A DNA stretch of 64,000 bases, from assembly GCF_000422305.1 (NCBI RefSeq), contig NZ_AULN01000014.1, positions 124,001 through 188,000 of the forward strand, in the 5' to 3' direction. Both the position numbers and the translations under genes were made by a program. Every line of letters starts with the position of its first letter. Position 1 is the stretch's first letter. The DNA comes from Luteimonas mephitis DSM 12574 (lineage in GTDB: Bacteria > Pseudomonadota > Gammaproteobacteria > Xanthomonadales > Xanthomonadaceae). The notes beneath the pieces were generated by a model. That model did no database searches. It had not been told where the DNA came from and saw only the letters and a program-made list of their open reading frames with translations. Positions 1-8,026 of the stretch are shown in pieces.

Positions 1-315
1 GTGGATGCCGAGTGCCTTGGACGCCACCGACGCGCCTACCGCGCCAAGCGCGTTGCCGGCATCGAACGCGGCCTTGAAGTCGCCGTGGTGGAAGTCGCGC
101 CAGGCATCCTGCAGCGCAGTGGCCAGCGCGGCCGCGTTGAGCTTCGGTGCCGCCTTGCCGGCGGCCTTGAGCAGCGCGGCGGCGCGCTTGTCGTCGGGGA
201 AGGGCTCGCAGTCGCCGGCATGCAGCTTCGGCCACGCCTTCTTCAGCGCATCGCCGGCGTAGGCATAGGCCATGGCGTCGTGGGGAAAGGCGGCCCATGA
301 TGATTTCGAAGCCAT
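1..315 (-). CDS. Hypothetical protein, C-terminal part beyond left edge
   Basis: An open frame on the minus strand starts at 315 with ATG, preceded at good spacing by AGGAAG. It stays open to the window edge, so 105 codons are visible and the C-terminus is missing. The product begins MASKSSWAAFPHDAMAYAYA and is alanine-rich and probably all helical, with no signal peptide or membrane segment. I do not recognise a named domain. Codon use is strongly GC3-biased as in neighbouring core genes, which supports real coding. Function unknown. Confidence 0.6.
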   Translation of the reverse strand, partial: MASKSSWAAFPHDAMAYAYAGDALKKAWPKLHAGDCEPFPDDKRAAALLKAAGKAAPKLNAAALATALQDAWRDFHHGDFKAAFDAGNALGAVGASVASKALGIH

Positions 316-558
316 GATCGCTTCCTGTCTGATCGGTGCAGCGAGCATTGCCCGGCGCGGACCGGCTGGCAAGGGGGAAAGCGCCCGGCTGGCGTGGTCG
401 TGCGCGGTTTCCCCGGATGGCCGGGGAGAGGTTTGCCCGCGTCCCTGCAGCCAGCCGACGCTTTCGCGCGAGAGCGCCCGATAGTGTGTTTGCTCCACCG
501 CGACATCGCAGTCTGGTCGCCGGAAAGCGGCCGTTCGGTCGCTCGCAGGAGTGATGAA

Positions 559-987
559 ATGGCAGTCGGGAAATCCACGTCCAAGGGCAAGCAGACCAAC
601 CTGCGCCACCTGTGGCTGGCGTCGTTGGGCGCGACGGTCGTGACGCGTCGCAGCGCGCGCGAAGCCGGTGCTCGTGCCATCAGCGAGGCCCGCAGGCTGC
701 GTGACCGCGCAGTCGGCATGGTTGACGACGCGGCCGCGATTGCGCGCGGCGGGCTGGCAACCGTGCGCGAGCAGGCCGCGCCGATGCTCGGGCAGGTTGC
801 AGCGCGCGTCGGGCGGGGGCTTGCGCCGGTACTCGAGCGCGTCGGTCGCGCGCCGAAGAAGTCGGTGGCTGGCAAGCCGAAGGCGCGTCGTGCGGCCCAC
901 AAGCCGGCCGCAAGGAAGAAGCCCACGCCGCGGCCGGCGTCGGCACGCAAGCAGGCCGAGCGGCGCGTCGCCGGCAAGGGGCGCTGA
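559..987 (+). CDS. PhaF-like basic granule-associated protein
   Basis: Predicted 142-aa basic protein. Residues about 13-100 are an amphipathic helical region beginning LRHLWLASLGATVV, which resembles the start of phasin/PhaF-type domains. From about residue 97 the tail is rich in Lys-Ala-Pro-Arg (APKKS, KPAARKK), like the histone H1-like tails of PhaF. Such proteins coat polyhydroxyalkanoate granules and can tether them to the nucleoid. The ATG at 559 is chosen because AGGAG lies just upstream; the frame is open further 5' without a good ribosome site. A second phasin and a PHA-system protein lie within 8.5 kb, supporting the role. It could also be a generic DNA-binding, AlgP-like protein. 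Confidence 0.6.
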   Translation: MAVGKSTSKGKQTNLRHLWLASLGATVVTRRSAREAGARAISEARRLRDRAVGMVDDAAAIARGGLATVREQAAPMLGQVAARVGRGLAPVLERVGRAPKKSVAGKPKARRAAHKPAARKKPTPRPASARKQAERRVAGKGR

Positions 988-1041
988 TTGCGGGCGGGCG
1001 CGGGTGCCGACCGCGACGCGCGAAGAGCGCCCTCGCCCCAA

Positions 1042-1067
1042 CCCCTCTCCCGCACGCGGGAGAGGGG
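1042..1067. terminator. Perfect GC hairpin after the PhaF-like gene
   Basis: CCCCTCTCCCGC (1042-1053) is followed after two bases by its exact complement (1056-1067), giving a 12-bp stem. There is no T-tract, so it may be a REP-type stem-loop with terminator activity rather than a classical terminator. Confidence 0.5.
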
Positions 1068-1115
1068 CTCCAGATTCCACCGGCCGCGCGACGCGCCAAT
1101 GACTTGCCGGGTGCC

Positions 1116-1290
1116 GTAGGCCGGGGCCACGCCCCGACGCTCCGTCGAATCCGGTGACCACGCGCATTGTGCAGTAGGTCGGGGCTACGCCCCCGACGCC
1201 CAGCAGAATCCAGTGACCAGGCGCATTCTGCAGGAGGTCGGGGCTACGCCCCCGACGCCCCGCCGAATCCGGTGACCACGCGCATTTTTC
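1116..1290. repeat. Three tandem stem-loop repeat units of about 58 bp
   Basis: Three head-to-tail copies start at about 1116, 1174 and 1233. Each begins G(T/G)AGG(T/C)CGGGGC and ends GTGACCA(C/G)GCGCATT. Within each unit a short dyad such as GTCGGGG-CTACGC-CCCCGAC can fold into a hairpin. The array fills most of the 988-1417 gap, in which I see no gene. The GTCGGGGC/GCCCCCGAC core is of the kind dispersed through intergenic regions of Xanthomonadaceae. Confidence 0.75.
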
Positions 1291-1417
1291 CGGCGCATCG
1301 GCCCCAGGCCTTGTTCGGCACCGCTTCGGAGATCGAGAGCTCGCAGCCCAAGTCGCGGCTGCAGGTACGGGCCGCCTCCCGGGACATGCACGGGCGACGC
1401 GCCTGTTCCACGATCCC

Positions 1418-2044
1418 TCAGTCGATGTATGCCTGCGTCAGCTTGTTGAGGTGCACGCGCTCGGCGTCGCGCAGGAAGGGCGCCAGCAGCATCATCACCT
1501 GGACGATGCCCTCCCGGATCGCGGCGTTCTCGTCCTTGTCGCCGCGCACGGCAGCGTAGTTCAGCCAGAAGGTGGCCAGGACCAGGATGTTGGTGGCCGC
1601 GGCATCGAGCTCGGCCGCCGAGGCGCGCATCACCCCGGCCTGCGAAAGCCCGCGCATCACCTGGTGGGCGTTGTCGTCGGCGCGCCGGAGGATCCGCGCG
1701 AAACGCACGCGCAGGCGCCGGTTGCGGCTGAGGATCTCGACCAGGTCGCGGTACAGGAACCGGTAGTCCCAGATGCACTCGAAGACCAGGTGCAACTGCA
1801 GCCAGACGTCCTCCAGCCCGGGCAGCCGGCCGTCCGGCGCGGCCAGTGCGTCGTCCATCCGCGCGTCGAAGCGCGCGAACAGCTGCTCGATGATGTCGTC
1901 CTTGTTGCGGAAGTGGTAGTACAGGTTGCCCGGGCTGATCTCCAGCTCGTCGGCGATGTGGTTGGTGGTGACGTTGGGCTCGCCCTGCGTGTTGAACATC
2001 GCCAGCGAGCAGTCGAGGATGCGCTTGCGCGTATCGCGGGCCAT
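1418..2044 (-). CDS. TetR/AcrR-family transcriptional regulator
   Basis: Predicted 208-aa repressor. Residues 1-50 form the TetR helix-turn-helix: RKRILDCSLAMFNTQG, then TTNHIADELEISPGNLYYHF and RNKDDII, all typical of the family. The remainder is a helical ligand-binding domain. The start at 2044 (MARDTRKR) is chosen because GAAGGAG stands at ideal spacing. The frame runs further upstream, but those codons fall in a repeat-rich intergenic stretch. It lies next to an acyl-CoA-binding protein and faces a fatty acyl-CoA reductase, so control of lipid metabolism with an acyl-CoA-type ligand is plausible, as for FadR-like TetR proteins. That ligand is inference only. Confidence 0.85.
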   Translation of the reverse strand: MARDTRKRILDCSLAMFNTQGEPNVTTNHIADELEISPGNLYYHFRNKDDIIEQLFARFDARMDDALAAPDGRLPGLEDVWLQLHLVFECIWDYRFLYRDLVEILSRNRRLRVRFARILRRADDNAHQVMRGLSQAGVMRASAAELDAAATNILVLATFWLNYAAVRGDKDENAAIREGIVQVMMLLAPFLRDAERVHLNKLTQAYID

Positions 2045-2156
2045 CCGGGTCTTCTCCTTCCCCATCGGCGGCTTGTCTGCTTCCCGTTCGAGGGGAGGCG
2101 CTGCTTGTTTCTTTCTGCCTTTCAAGGGGACGGCCCGTTCGCCTGCTTTCCCTTCA

Positions 2157-2240
2157 AGGGGAAGGTCGGGATGGGGATGGGGCGGGCTTCGCTTCCAATC
2201 GCCAGTGGCCGGAAACCCAGCCCCACCCGGACCTTCCCCG
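2157..2240. repeat. Imperfect long inverted repeat
   Basis: GGGGAAGGTC near 2158-2167 is mirrored by GGACCTTCCCC near 2228-2238, enclosing G-rich (GGGATGGGGATGGGG) and C-rich arms. A related CTTTCAAGGGGA motif lies just before it at 2119-2130. It occupies the gap between the TetR gene and the acyl-CoA-binding-protein gene and resembles dispersed intergenic repeats. Confidence 0.45.
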
Positions 2241-2279
2241 TGGAGTGGAGGGCTTCAGCGCGAGGGGGCGTGGCGCGCT

Positions 2280-2537
2280 TCAACTGCCCAGCTTCTTCAC
2301 CAGGTCGATGTACTTCTGCCTGGCGTCGTCCTGGCTGGTGCCCTTGAGCTTGCCCCAGGCTTCGTACTTGGCGGTGGCGACGAAGTCGAAGAACCCGGGC
2401 TTGGCGCCGCTGACGTCGCCCTCGGAGCCTTGCTTGTACAGCGCATAGAGGCGCAGCAGGGTGTCGTTGTCGGGGCGCTCGGACAGTGCCTGGACGTCCT
2501 GCTTTGCCTGTTCGAAGCGTGCTTGCAGATCGGACAT
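2280..2537 (-). CDS. Acyl-CoA-binding protein
   Basis: An 85-aa protein, the normal length for ACBP. It shows the conserved layout: LQARFEQAKQDVQAL, then LLRLYALYKQGSEGD (the YxxYKQxxxGD-like ligand motif), a KPGFFDF segment and KYEAWGKLKGTSQDDA, followed by YIDLVKKL. ACBPs bind long-chain acyl-CoA in the cytoplasm, buffering and delivering it to enzymes. The ATG at 2537 follows GGAGG in the leader. It is divergent from the fatty acyl-CoA reductase at 2775, a likely consumer of the bound acyl-CoA. Family assignment is firm; the partnership is inferred from position. Confidence 0.93.
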   Translation of the reverse strand: MSDLQARFEQAKQDVQALSERPDNDTLLRLYALYKQGSEGDVSGAKPGFFDFVATAKYEAWGKLKGTSQDDARQKYIDLVKKLGS

Positions 2538-2774
2538 GGTGACCTCCCGGAGGAGTTCGCATGACAGCACGGGGACCCGGGAGGGTCAACCGGTACCACG
2601 ACTTGCCGTCATCCCGGGTGACGCGCGGGATCCTGCCTGCGCCCGAGTGCCGGCGAGCTTCCTTGCTGCATTCGGGATGGCAGGAGTGCCGGCAATTGTC
2701 GCAGCGGCGCCACTCTGGCAATTTAGCTGCCAATGGCTGCGATCGCGCGGCGTGATTTCAACGAGGGCATGGAC

Positions 2775-4766
2775 ATGAGCTACTTCGTCACCGGCGCCAG
2801 CGGGTTCATCGGGCGCTTCCTGGTTGCCAACCTGCTCAAGCGCAAGGGCACGATCCACGTGCTGGTACGCAAGGACTCGCAGAAGAAGTTCGACGCCATC
2901 GCGAAGAACATGGGTTGGGACCTCAAGCGCATCACCGTGGTGCACGGCGACATGTCGGCTGCCAGGTGCGGGCTGACGGCCGCGCAGGTGCGGGCGCTGA
3001 AAGGCAAGGTGAAGCATTTCTTCCATCTCGCCGCGATCTACGATCTTTCCGCCAGCGCCGAGGCGCAACGGGTGGCCAACGTCGAGGGTACGCAGAACGC
3101 GCTCGACCTTGCCGCCGCGATCGAGGCGGGCTGTTTCCACCATGCCAGCTCGATCGCCGTGGCCGGGCTGTACCCGGGGATCTTCCGCGAGGACATGTTC
3201 GAAGAGGCCGAGGGGCTGGACGATCCCTACCTGCGCACCAAGCACGACTCCGAAGCGCTGGTGCGTGGGGAGAAGCGGGTCAAGTGGCGGATCTACCGCC
3301 CCGGCATGGTGGTCGGCCACTCGCAGACCGGCGAAATGGACAAGATCGACGGCCCGTACTACTTCTTCACCCTGATCAAGAAGCTGCGCGAGATGCTGCC
3401 GCCGTGGATGCCAACCCTGGGCATCGAGGGTGGGCGGATCAACATCGTGCCGGTGGATTTCGTCGCCGACGCGATGGACCACATCGCGCACAAGCCAAAA
3501 CTCGATGGCCACACCTTCCACCTGACCGATCCCGAGCCGCTGCGCGTGGGCGAGGTGCTCAATACCTTCTGCCGCGCCGGCCACGCGCCGGAGATGACGA
3601 TGCGCATCGACGCGCGGATGTTCGCCTTCGTGCCGCCGAGCATCCGCGGCGCGGTGGGCAACCTGCCGCCGGTGCGCCGCTTCATCGGCATGCTGCTGCG
3701 CGACTTCCGGATCCCGAAGAGTGTCCTCAAGTTCATCACCTATCCCACGCGCTTCGACAGCCGCGAGACCGAGCGGGCGCTCAAGGGCAGTGGCATCGCC
3801 GTGCCGCGGCTCGAGGACTACGCCTGGAGGCTGTGGGACTACTGGGAGCGACACCTCGACCCGGACCTGTTCATCGACCGCACGCTCAAGGGCAAGGTGC
3901 GGGGCAAGGTGGTGGTCATCACCGGCGGCTCGTCCGGCATCGGCCTGTCGACCGCGCAGCGCGTGGCCGAGGCCGGCGCGATCACGGTGATCGTGGCGCG
4001 CGGCAAGGAGGAACTGTTCAAGGCCCGCGACGAGATGAAGGCGAAAGGCGGCAAGGTGTTCGCCTACACCGCCGACCTTGCCGACATGGCCGACTGCGAC
4101 CGGCTGGTGGCAACGGTGCTCAAGGAGCATGGCCACGTCGACGTGCTGGTCAACAACGCGGGGCGTTCGATCCGGCGCTCGATCGAGGCCAGCTACGAGC
4201 GTTTCCACGACTTCGAACGCACGATGCAGCTCAACTACTTCGGCAGCATCCGCCTCATCATGGGCTTCATGCCGACGATGACCCAGCGCCGCAAGGGCCA
4301 CGTCATCAACATCAGTTCGATCGGCGTGCTCGCCAACTCGCCGCGGTTCTCCGCCTACGTGGCTTCGAAGGCGGCGCTCGACGCTTTCAGCCGCTGCGCG
4401 CAGGGCGAGCTGTCGGGCAAGGGCATCAGCTTCACCACGATCAACATGCCGCTGGTGAAGACGCCGATGATCGCGCCGACCAAGATGTACGACAGCGTGC
4501 CCACGCTGACGCCGGAAGAGGCCGCCGACCTGCTGGTCAAGGCGATCATCGAACGGCCCAGCCGCATCGCAACCCGCCTGGGCATCTTCGCGGCGCTGAT
4601 CAACGCGGTGGCGCCAAAGGCCTACGAGGTGGTGATGAACACCGCGTTCGAACTGTTCCCGGATTCGGCTGCGGCCAAGGGCGACAAGAAGGCACTCAGG
4701 GGCGAGGCCGAGCCGAGCGGGGAGCAGATCGCGTTTGCCTCACTGATGCGCGGGGTGCATTGGTAA
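2775..4766 (+). CDS. Two-domain SDR, probable fatty acyl-CoA reductase
   Basis: A 663-aa fusion of two dehydrogenase units. The N-terminal extended SDR has TGASGFIG at 6-13, SS at 126-127 and the YLRTK catalytic pair at 152-156. The C-terminal classical SDR has TGGSSGIG near 383, NNAG near 460 and YVASK near 527. From memory, length and domain order match the bacterial acyl-CoA reductases of Marinobacter (Maqu_2220 type), and shared stretches such as GIFREDMFEEAE and PTRFD are recognisable. Those enzymes reduce acyl-CoA through aldehyde to fatty alcohol with NADPH. Start at 2775 is preceded by GAGGG; ATG 2769 is an alternative. Neighbours are ACBP and phasins, consistent with lipid storage. 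Many genomes label it only 'SDR family oxidoreductase'. Confidence 0.8.
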   Translation: MSYFVTGASGFIGRFLVANLLKRKGTIHVLVRKDSQKKFDAIAKNMGWDLKRITVVHGDMSAARCGLTAAQVRALKGKVKHFFHLAAIYDLSASAEAQRVANVEGTQNALDLAAAIEAGCFHHASSIAVAGLYPGIFREDMFEEAEGLDDPYLRTKHDSEALVRGEKRVKWRIYRPGMVVGHSQTGEMDKIDGPYYFFTLIKKLREMLPPWMPTLGIEGGRINIVPVDFVADAMDHIAHKPKLDGHTFHLTDPEPLRVGEVLNTFCRAGHAPEMTMRIDARMFAFVPPSIRGAVGNLPPVRRFIGMLLRDFRIPKSVLKFITYPTRFDSRETERALKGSGIAVPRLEDYAWRLWDYWERHLDPDLFIDRTLKGKVRGKVVVITGGSSGIGLSTAQRVAEAGAITVIVARGKEELFKARDEMKAKGGKVFAYTADLADMADCDRLVATVLKEHGHVDVLVNNAGRSIRRSIEASYERFHDFERTMQLNYFGSIRLIMGFMPTMTQRRKGHVINISSIGVLANSPRFSAYVASKAALDAFSRCAQGELSGKGISFTTINMPLVKTPMIAPTKMYDSVPTLTPEEAADLLVKAIIERPSRIATRLGIFAALINAVAPKAYEVVMNTAFELFPDSAAAKGDKKALRGEAEPSGEQIAFASLMRGVHW

Positions 4767-4794
4767 GGGCAGGATTGCCACGTAGCCGGCCCTT

Positions 4795-4821
4795 GCAGGA
4801 GCGGCCCTCAGTAGCTCCTGC
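4795..4821. terminator. Hairpin between convergent genes
   Basis: GCAGGAGC (4795-4802) pairs with GCTCCTGC (4814-4821) across an 11-base loop. It sits between the converging reductase gene and the gene at 4808-5758, whose last codons overlap the right arm. No T-run follows on either strand. Confidence 0.45.
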
Positions 4822-5758
4822 ACTGCTTGAACCGCGTCCGTTCGCTGCTGCCGGGTGGCGGCGTGAGTTGCACGCGCGAGGGCGCGAGGGCGTCGTAGTG
4901 CAGCAGCAGCGGGCAGATCTGCGGGATTGCGTCGACCCGGGTGTCGAGCAGGAAGACCTGCAGCGTGGACTGCGTGGACCACACTGCGCGGTCGACCATG
5001 GGCAGGGTCGAGATCGCCTCGGCCACGTCGTTGCGCTGCTTCTCGAGCGCTGCAGCGTCGTCGGGAGCGGGCGCCGCGATCGACGTTGCCGCCGCTGCCT
5101 TGGCAGCGGCTTCGGCGGCAGCGGCGGCCTCGTGGGTGGCCGCCGGCGCGGGCGCTGCCACGGGCGCCGGCGTTGGCAGCAGCAGGAATACCGCGATGCC
5201 GGCGACCAGCGCCAGCAACCACGACAGCAAGGTGCGCTGGCGCGCCTTGCGCACGACGCCTGCGAGGATCATGGCGCGCTGCTGCGGATCGATCAGGTCG
5301 CGCAACTCGGGCCACAGTGACGGGCCATCAAGCAGTTCGATGCGCTGCATGGCCGCCGTGGGCCGTGCTTCGGCACTGATCCTGCCCTGGGTCGCAAGGA
5401 TGCCGCCCGCGGCGCTGGTCAGGCGGATCTCGTTGGCGAGTTCGGTGACCTGCGCGCTGCTGAGGACGAAGGCGCTGCCGTGCTTGCATGACAGCAGGAA
5501 ATGCTTGCCGTCGCGCTCCAGCGTGTAGTCGTTGTCGCCGGAGGGTGCCTCGTGGTTGAGCACGCGCGAATAGCCGCGCTGGCCAAGCGCATCGAGCACC
5601 AGGTGGATGAACTCGCGCCAGGACATCGCCGCCAGTGCAGCCAGCCCGGCTTCGGTCTCGTCACGGCGCATGACCACCAGGCGGAAGTAAAGGGTGCCGG
5701 CGACGCCGATCAGCACGGCGACGGCCAGGGCAATGGTCCACTGGGCGCTTTCGATCAC
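4808..5758 (-). CDS. Membrane protein with Mrr-like nuclease fold
   Basis: Predicted 316-aa protein. A transmembrane helix spans about 7-29. A domain follows (about 45-150) with the layout of the Mrr/restriction-endonuclease-like fold: SWREFIHLVLDALGQRGY, an Asp at DNDYTLE, then LLSCKHG and AGGILATQGR. The D...(C)K spacing matches the family's core. A second hydrophobic segment lies at about 175-196, then an Ala-Pro linker and a C-terminal domain with two cysteines. The acidic residue usually two before CK is not present in standard form, so nuclease activity is uncertain. It may be a structural or membrane-anchored homologue. Function unknown. Confidence 0.6.
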   Translation of the reverse strand: MIESAQWTIALAVAVLIGVAGTLYFRLVVMRRDETEAGLAALAAMSWREFIHLVLDALGQRGYSRVLNHEAPSGDNDYTLERDGKHFLLSCKHGSAFVLSSAQVTELANEIRLTSAAGGILATQGRISAEARPTAAMQRIELLDGPSLWPELRDLIDPQQRAMILAGVVRKARQRTLLSWLLALVAGIAVFLLLPTPAPVAAPAPAATHEAAAAAEAAAKAAAATSIAAPAPDDAAALEKQRNDVAEAISTLPMVDRAVWSTQSTLQVFLLDTRVDAIPQICPLLLHYDALAPSRVQLTPPPGSSERTRFKQCRSY

Positions 5759-5884
5759 GGGATTTCGTCCGCTGGCGGGGACGAAAGGATAGTCGCTGCG
5801 CGTTCCGGTTGCGCGCCCCTTGCTTCAGGCGGGCGCGGCCGGGGAGCCGCTCTCAGGCAGGAATGATCGAACCGGCATGGAGAA

Positions 5885-5946
5885 GCCCGCCAACCCGGAA
5901 CCGTAAGGGGGAGGGGAGCATACGGTCGTTGAACGGATTGGCGGGC
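5885..5946. repeat. Nested inverted repeat
   Basis: GCCCGCCAA (5885-5893) is complementary to TTGGCGGGC (5938-5946). Inside it, ACCGTA (5900-5905) is complementary to TACGGT (5921-5926). Together they could form a two-storey stem between the gene starting at 5758 and the phasin 3' end. It could be a terminator for the phasin mRNA or a REP-like element. Confidence 0.45.
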
Positions 5947-5990
5947 CAGGCGGTGGCCATCGCGGCGATGCGCGGGCGGTGGCGGAAACG

Positions 5991-6560
5991 TCAGGCCTTG
6001 CTGGGGGCCTTCTTGCGTGGCGTCGCGCGCTTGCCGGCGGCCTTCGTCGTCGCCTTCTTCGCAGGCGCGGCCTTGGCGGCCTTCTTGCGCGCGGGGGCCT
6101 TGCGGGCCGGCGAGCCGCCGCCTTGGCGGCGCAGTTCGGCGGTCAGCGTTTCGACGCGCTTGCTCAGGTCGGCAAGATCGTCACGGCCGGGCACGCCGAG
6201 CTTGGTCAGCGCGCGCTGGACGCGATCCTCGAACACCTTCTCGAGGCGGTCCCAGGTGTCGGTGGCGCGTTCGCGGGCCTGGTCGACGCGGTTCTCGACC
6301 ACGTCGCGCACGACATGGGTGCGGGTGCCTGCGAACTTGCGCGCGGTCTGTTCCAGGTTCAGGCCTTCCTTGACCAGGCCTTCGAACAGCTTGGTGCCCT
6401 CGGCCTGGGCGCGGCCGAATGCGCCGACGCCGGCGAGCCAGATCTGCTGCGCGGATTCGCTCAACGTCTTCGAAAGCTTCTCGGCCTGCGCCTGCATGTC
6501 GACGCTGGAGCTGGAACGCGAACTGGCGGTCTTCTTCGCGGCTTTCTTGAACTTGGCCAT
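5991..6560 (-). CDS. Phasin, polyhydroxyalkanoate granule protein
   Basis: A 189-aa protein. Residues about 20-140 form an amphipathic helical phasin domain with characteristic text: LSESAQQIWLAGVGAFGRAQ, then EGTKLFEGLVKEG. From about 150 there is a Lys-Ala-Pro tail (ARKKAAKAAPAKKA) like that of PhaF/PhaI-type phasins. Phasins coat PHA granules; the basic tail can bind DNA and help partition granules. Start 6560 has GGAGGG seven bases upstream. It lies downstream of the patatin gene on the same strand. No PHA synthase is present in the window, so actual PHA formation here is inferred. Confidence 0.88.
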   Translation of the reverse strand: MAKFKKAAKKTASSRSSSSVDMQAQAEKLSKTLSESAQQIWLAGVGAFGRAQAEGTKLFEGLVKEGLNLEQTARKFAGTRTHVVRDVVENRVDQARERATDTWDRLEKVFEDRVQRALTKLGVPGRDDLADLSKRVETLTAELRRQGGGSPARKAPARKKAAKAAPAKKATTKAAGKRATPRKKAPSKA

Positions 6561-6646
6561 GTGCCCTCCGGGCGGAATCGTGTGTGTGATTGCGCGGCAG
6601 CATCGCCCCATTGTCTAGAGCATTCACACGAGACATGGCGAACGGT

Positions 6647-7933
6647 TCAGCGGCCGCGGGCGTTCTTCCGGGCGGCCTTGCGGCGGGCGATGACGCGTTC
6701 GGTCTCGTCGAGCGCCCGGCGCAGCCTGGCGGTCGTTTCCGTGCTGCGGGGAGGGCGCCCGGCGAGGCCGTCGAGCAGGGTGCGGCTGTCGTCGTCGAGC
6801 ACCTCGTCGCGCAGGCGGATGCCGTTGGCGGCGAGCACCGGGCGCAGTTCGCCGGCCCGGCTGCGCAGGTCGTCGATGGTGTTGCGCCATGCCAGCTGGC
6901 AGACGCGGCGGCGCGCGGCGAAGCTGAAGGCGTTGGTGTGGAACAGTTCGCCGTCGTGGGCGTTGGGTTCGAACACCATCTGGTCGATGTCCGGGTACTG
7001 CCGCGCATACCGCGCCAGCCCGACCTGCATGCGCGACTGCAACAGGGTGCGGAAGGTCTGCGACAGCACCGCGGGCAGGCCGCCGTGGACCAGGCGCTGG
7101 CCGGCGGTGTCGTCGTCGACCGGCGAGCCGCCGCGGGCGTCGCCGAGGCCGGCGTTGAACGGCACCAGCGGGTTGATGCCGATCAGCAGGTCGATGCCGC
7201 GTTCGAGCAGCACCGAGGCGTGCATCGTGCGGCGCAGCGCGCCGTCGACCAGGTGGCGGCCGCGCACCTCGACCGGCGGGTAGAGCCCGGGAAGCGCAGC
7301 GCTGGCCTGCACCGCGCGCGAGATCGGCACGTCGTTCCAGCTGTCGCTGCCGAACAGCACCGGTTCGCCGCTGTCGAGTTCGACCGCGACCACGAACAGC
7401 TTCGCGTCAAGTTCGCGGAAATCATTGCTGCGTCCGCGGCGGGTGAAGATGTCGCGCAGGAAGCGTTCGACCTCGGTGTTGTCGAACAGGCCGGTGGGCA
7501 CCAGGCCGCCGAAGCGGTTGACCAGGTCCGACCAGGGCAGGTCGCGCGGCTCGAGCAGCATGCTGCGCCACCAGTCGAGCGTCAGCCGCGGCAGGCTGGC
7601 GGCGCGCTGCAGGTATTCGAACAGGGCCGGGCGCAGGAAGGTGTCGGTGCGGAAGCGGGCGTCGTCGCTGTCGCCGGTGATGAAGATGCGGCACATCTCG
7701 GCCGTCGACATGCGGTTGGCCAGGCCGGCGGCCAGGAAGGCGCCGCTGCTGACCCCGACGTAGCTGTCGAGGTCGGTGAGATCGAGGCCGTCGAGCGCTT
7801 CGTCCAGCGCGCGCAGCGCGCCGAGTTCGTACATCCCGCCGATCGGCCCGCCGCCGGCGATGGCCAGGCCGATCCGGGCCGGGGCGCGATTGGAAGGTTT
7901 GCCGCGTTGCCGGGCCGGGTGGAGGGAGAGCAT
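6647..7933 (-). CDS. Patatin-like phospholipase family protein
   Basis: A 428-aa serine hydrolase of the patatin family. The oxyanion loop GGGPIGG is at 27-33, the nucleophile elbow GVSSG at 60-64 (Ser62), and the catalytic Asp in VDGAL near residue 235. These give the Ser-Asp dyad of the family. It is expected to hydrolyse acyl esters, either phospholipids or neutral or polymeric lipid. There is no signal peptide, so it should be cytoplasmic. Its place beside the phasin and opposite the PHA-system genes makes a granule-associated lipase or depolymerase possible, but the substrate cannot be read from sequence. The C-terminal 60 residues are Arg-rich. Confidence 0.88.
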   Translation of the reverse strand: MLSLHPARQRGKPSNRAPARIGLAIAGGGPIGGMYELGALRALDEALDGLDLTDLDSYVGVSSGAFLAAGLANRMSTAEMCRIFITGDSDDARFRTDTFLRPALFEYLQRAASLPRLTLDWWRSMLLEPRDLPWSDLVNRFGGLVPTGLFDNTEVERFLRDIFTRRGRSNDFRELDAKLFVVAVELDSGEPVLFGSDSWNDVPISRAVQASAALPGLYPPVEVRGRHLVDGALRRTMHASVLLERGIDLLIGINPLVPFNAGLGDARGGSPVDDDTAGQRLVHGGLPAVLSQTFRTLLQSRMQVGLARYARQYPDIDQMVFEPNAHDGELFHTNAFSFAARRRVCQLAWRNTIDDLRSRAGELRPVLAANGIRLRDEVLDDDSRTLLDGLAGRPPRSTETTARLRRALDETERVIARRKAARKNARGR

Positions 7934-8026
7934 GCAGGCGCCGATGGGAAGGTCGGCCGGAGTGTAGCCGATCGATGCCGCGCGGCTTGGTGGTGCTCTT
8001 CACCCGCGGCCTGCGAAAATGCATGC

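Noticed and set aside
2586-4301. 571-codon open frame antisense to the acyl-CoA reductase gene
   Set aside because: High GC leaves antisense frames open; text is His/Arg/Val-rich without motifs, while the plus strand has full SDR signatures.
2915-5320. 801-codon plus-strand frame shifted against the reductase gene
   Set aside because: Arg/Ala/Gly-rich shadow of the real frame, crossing a convergent gene and terminator.
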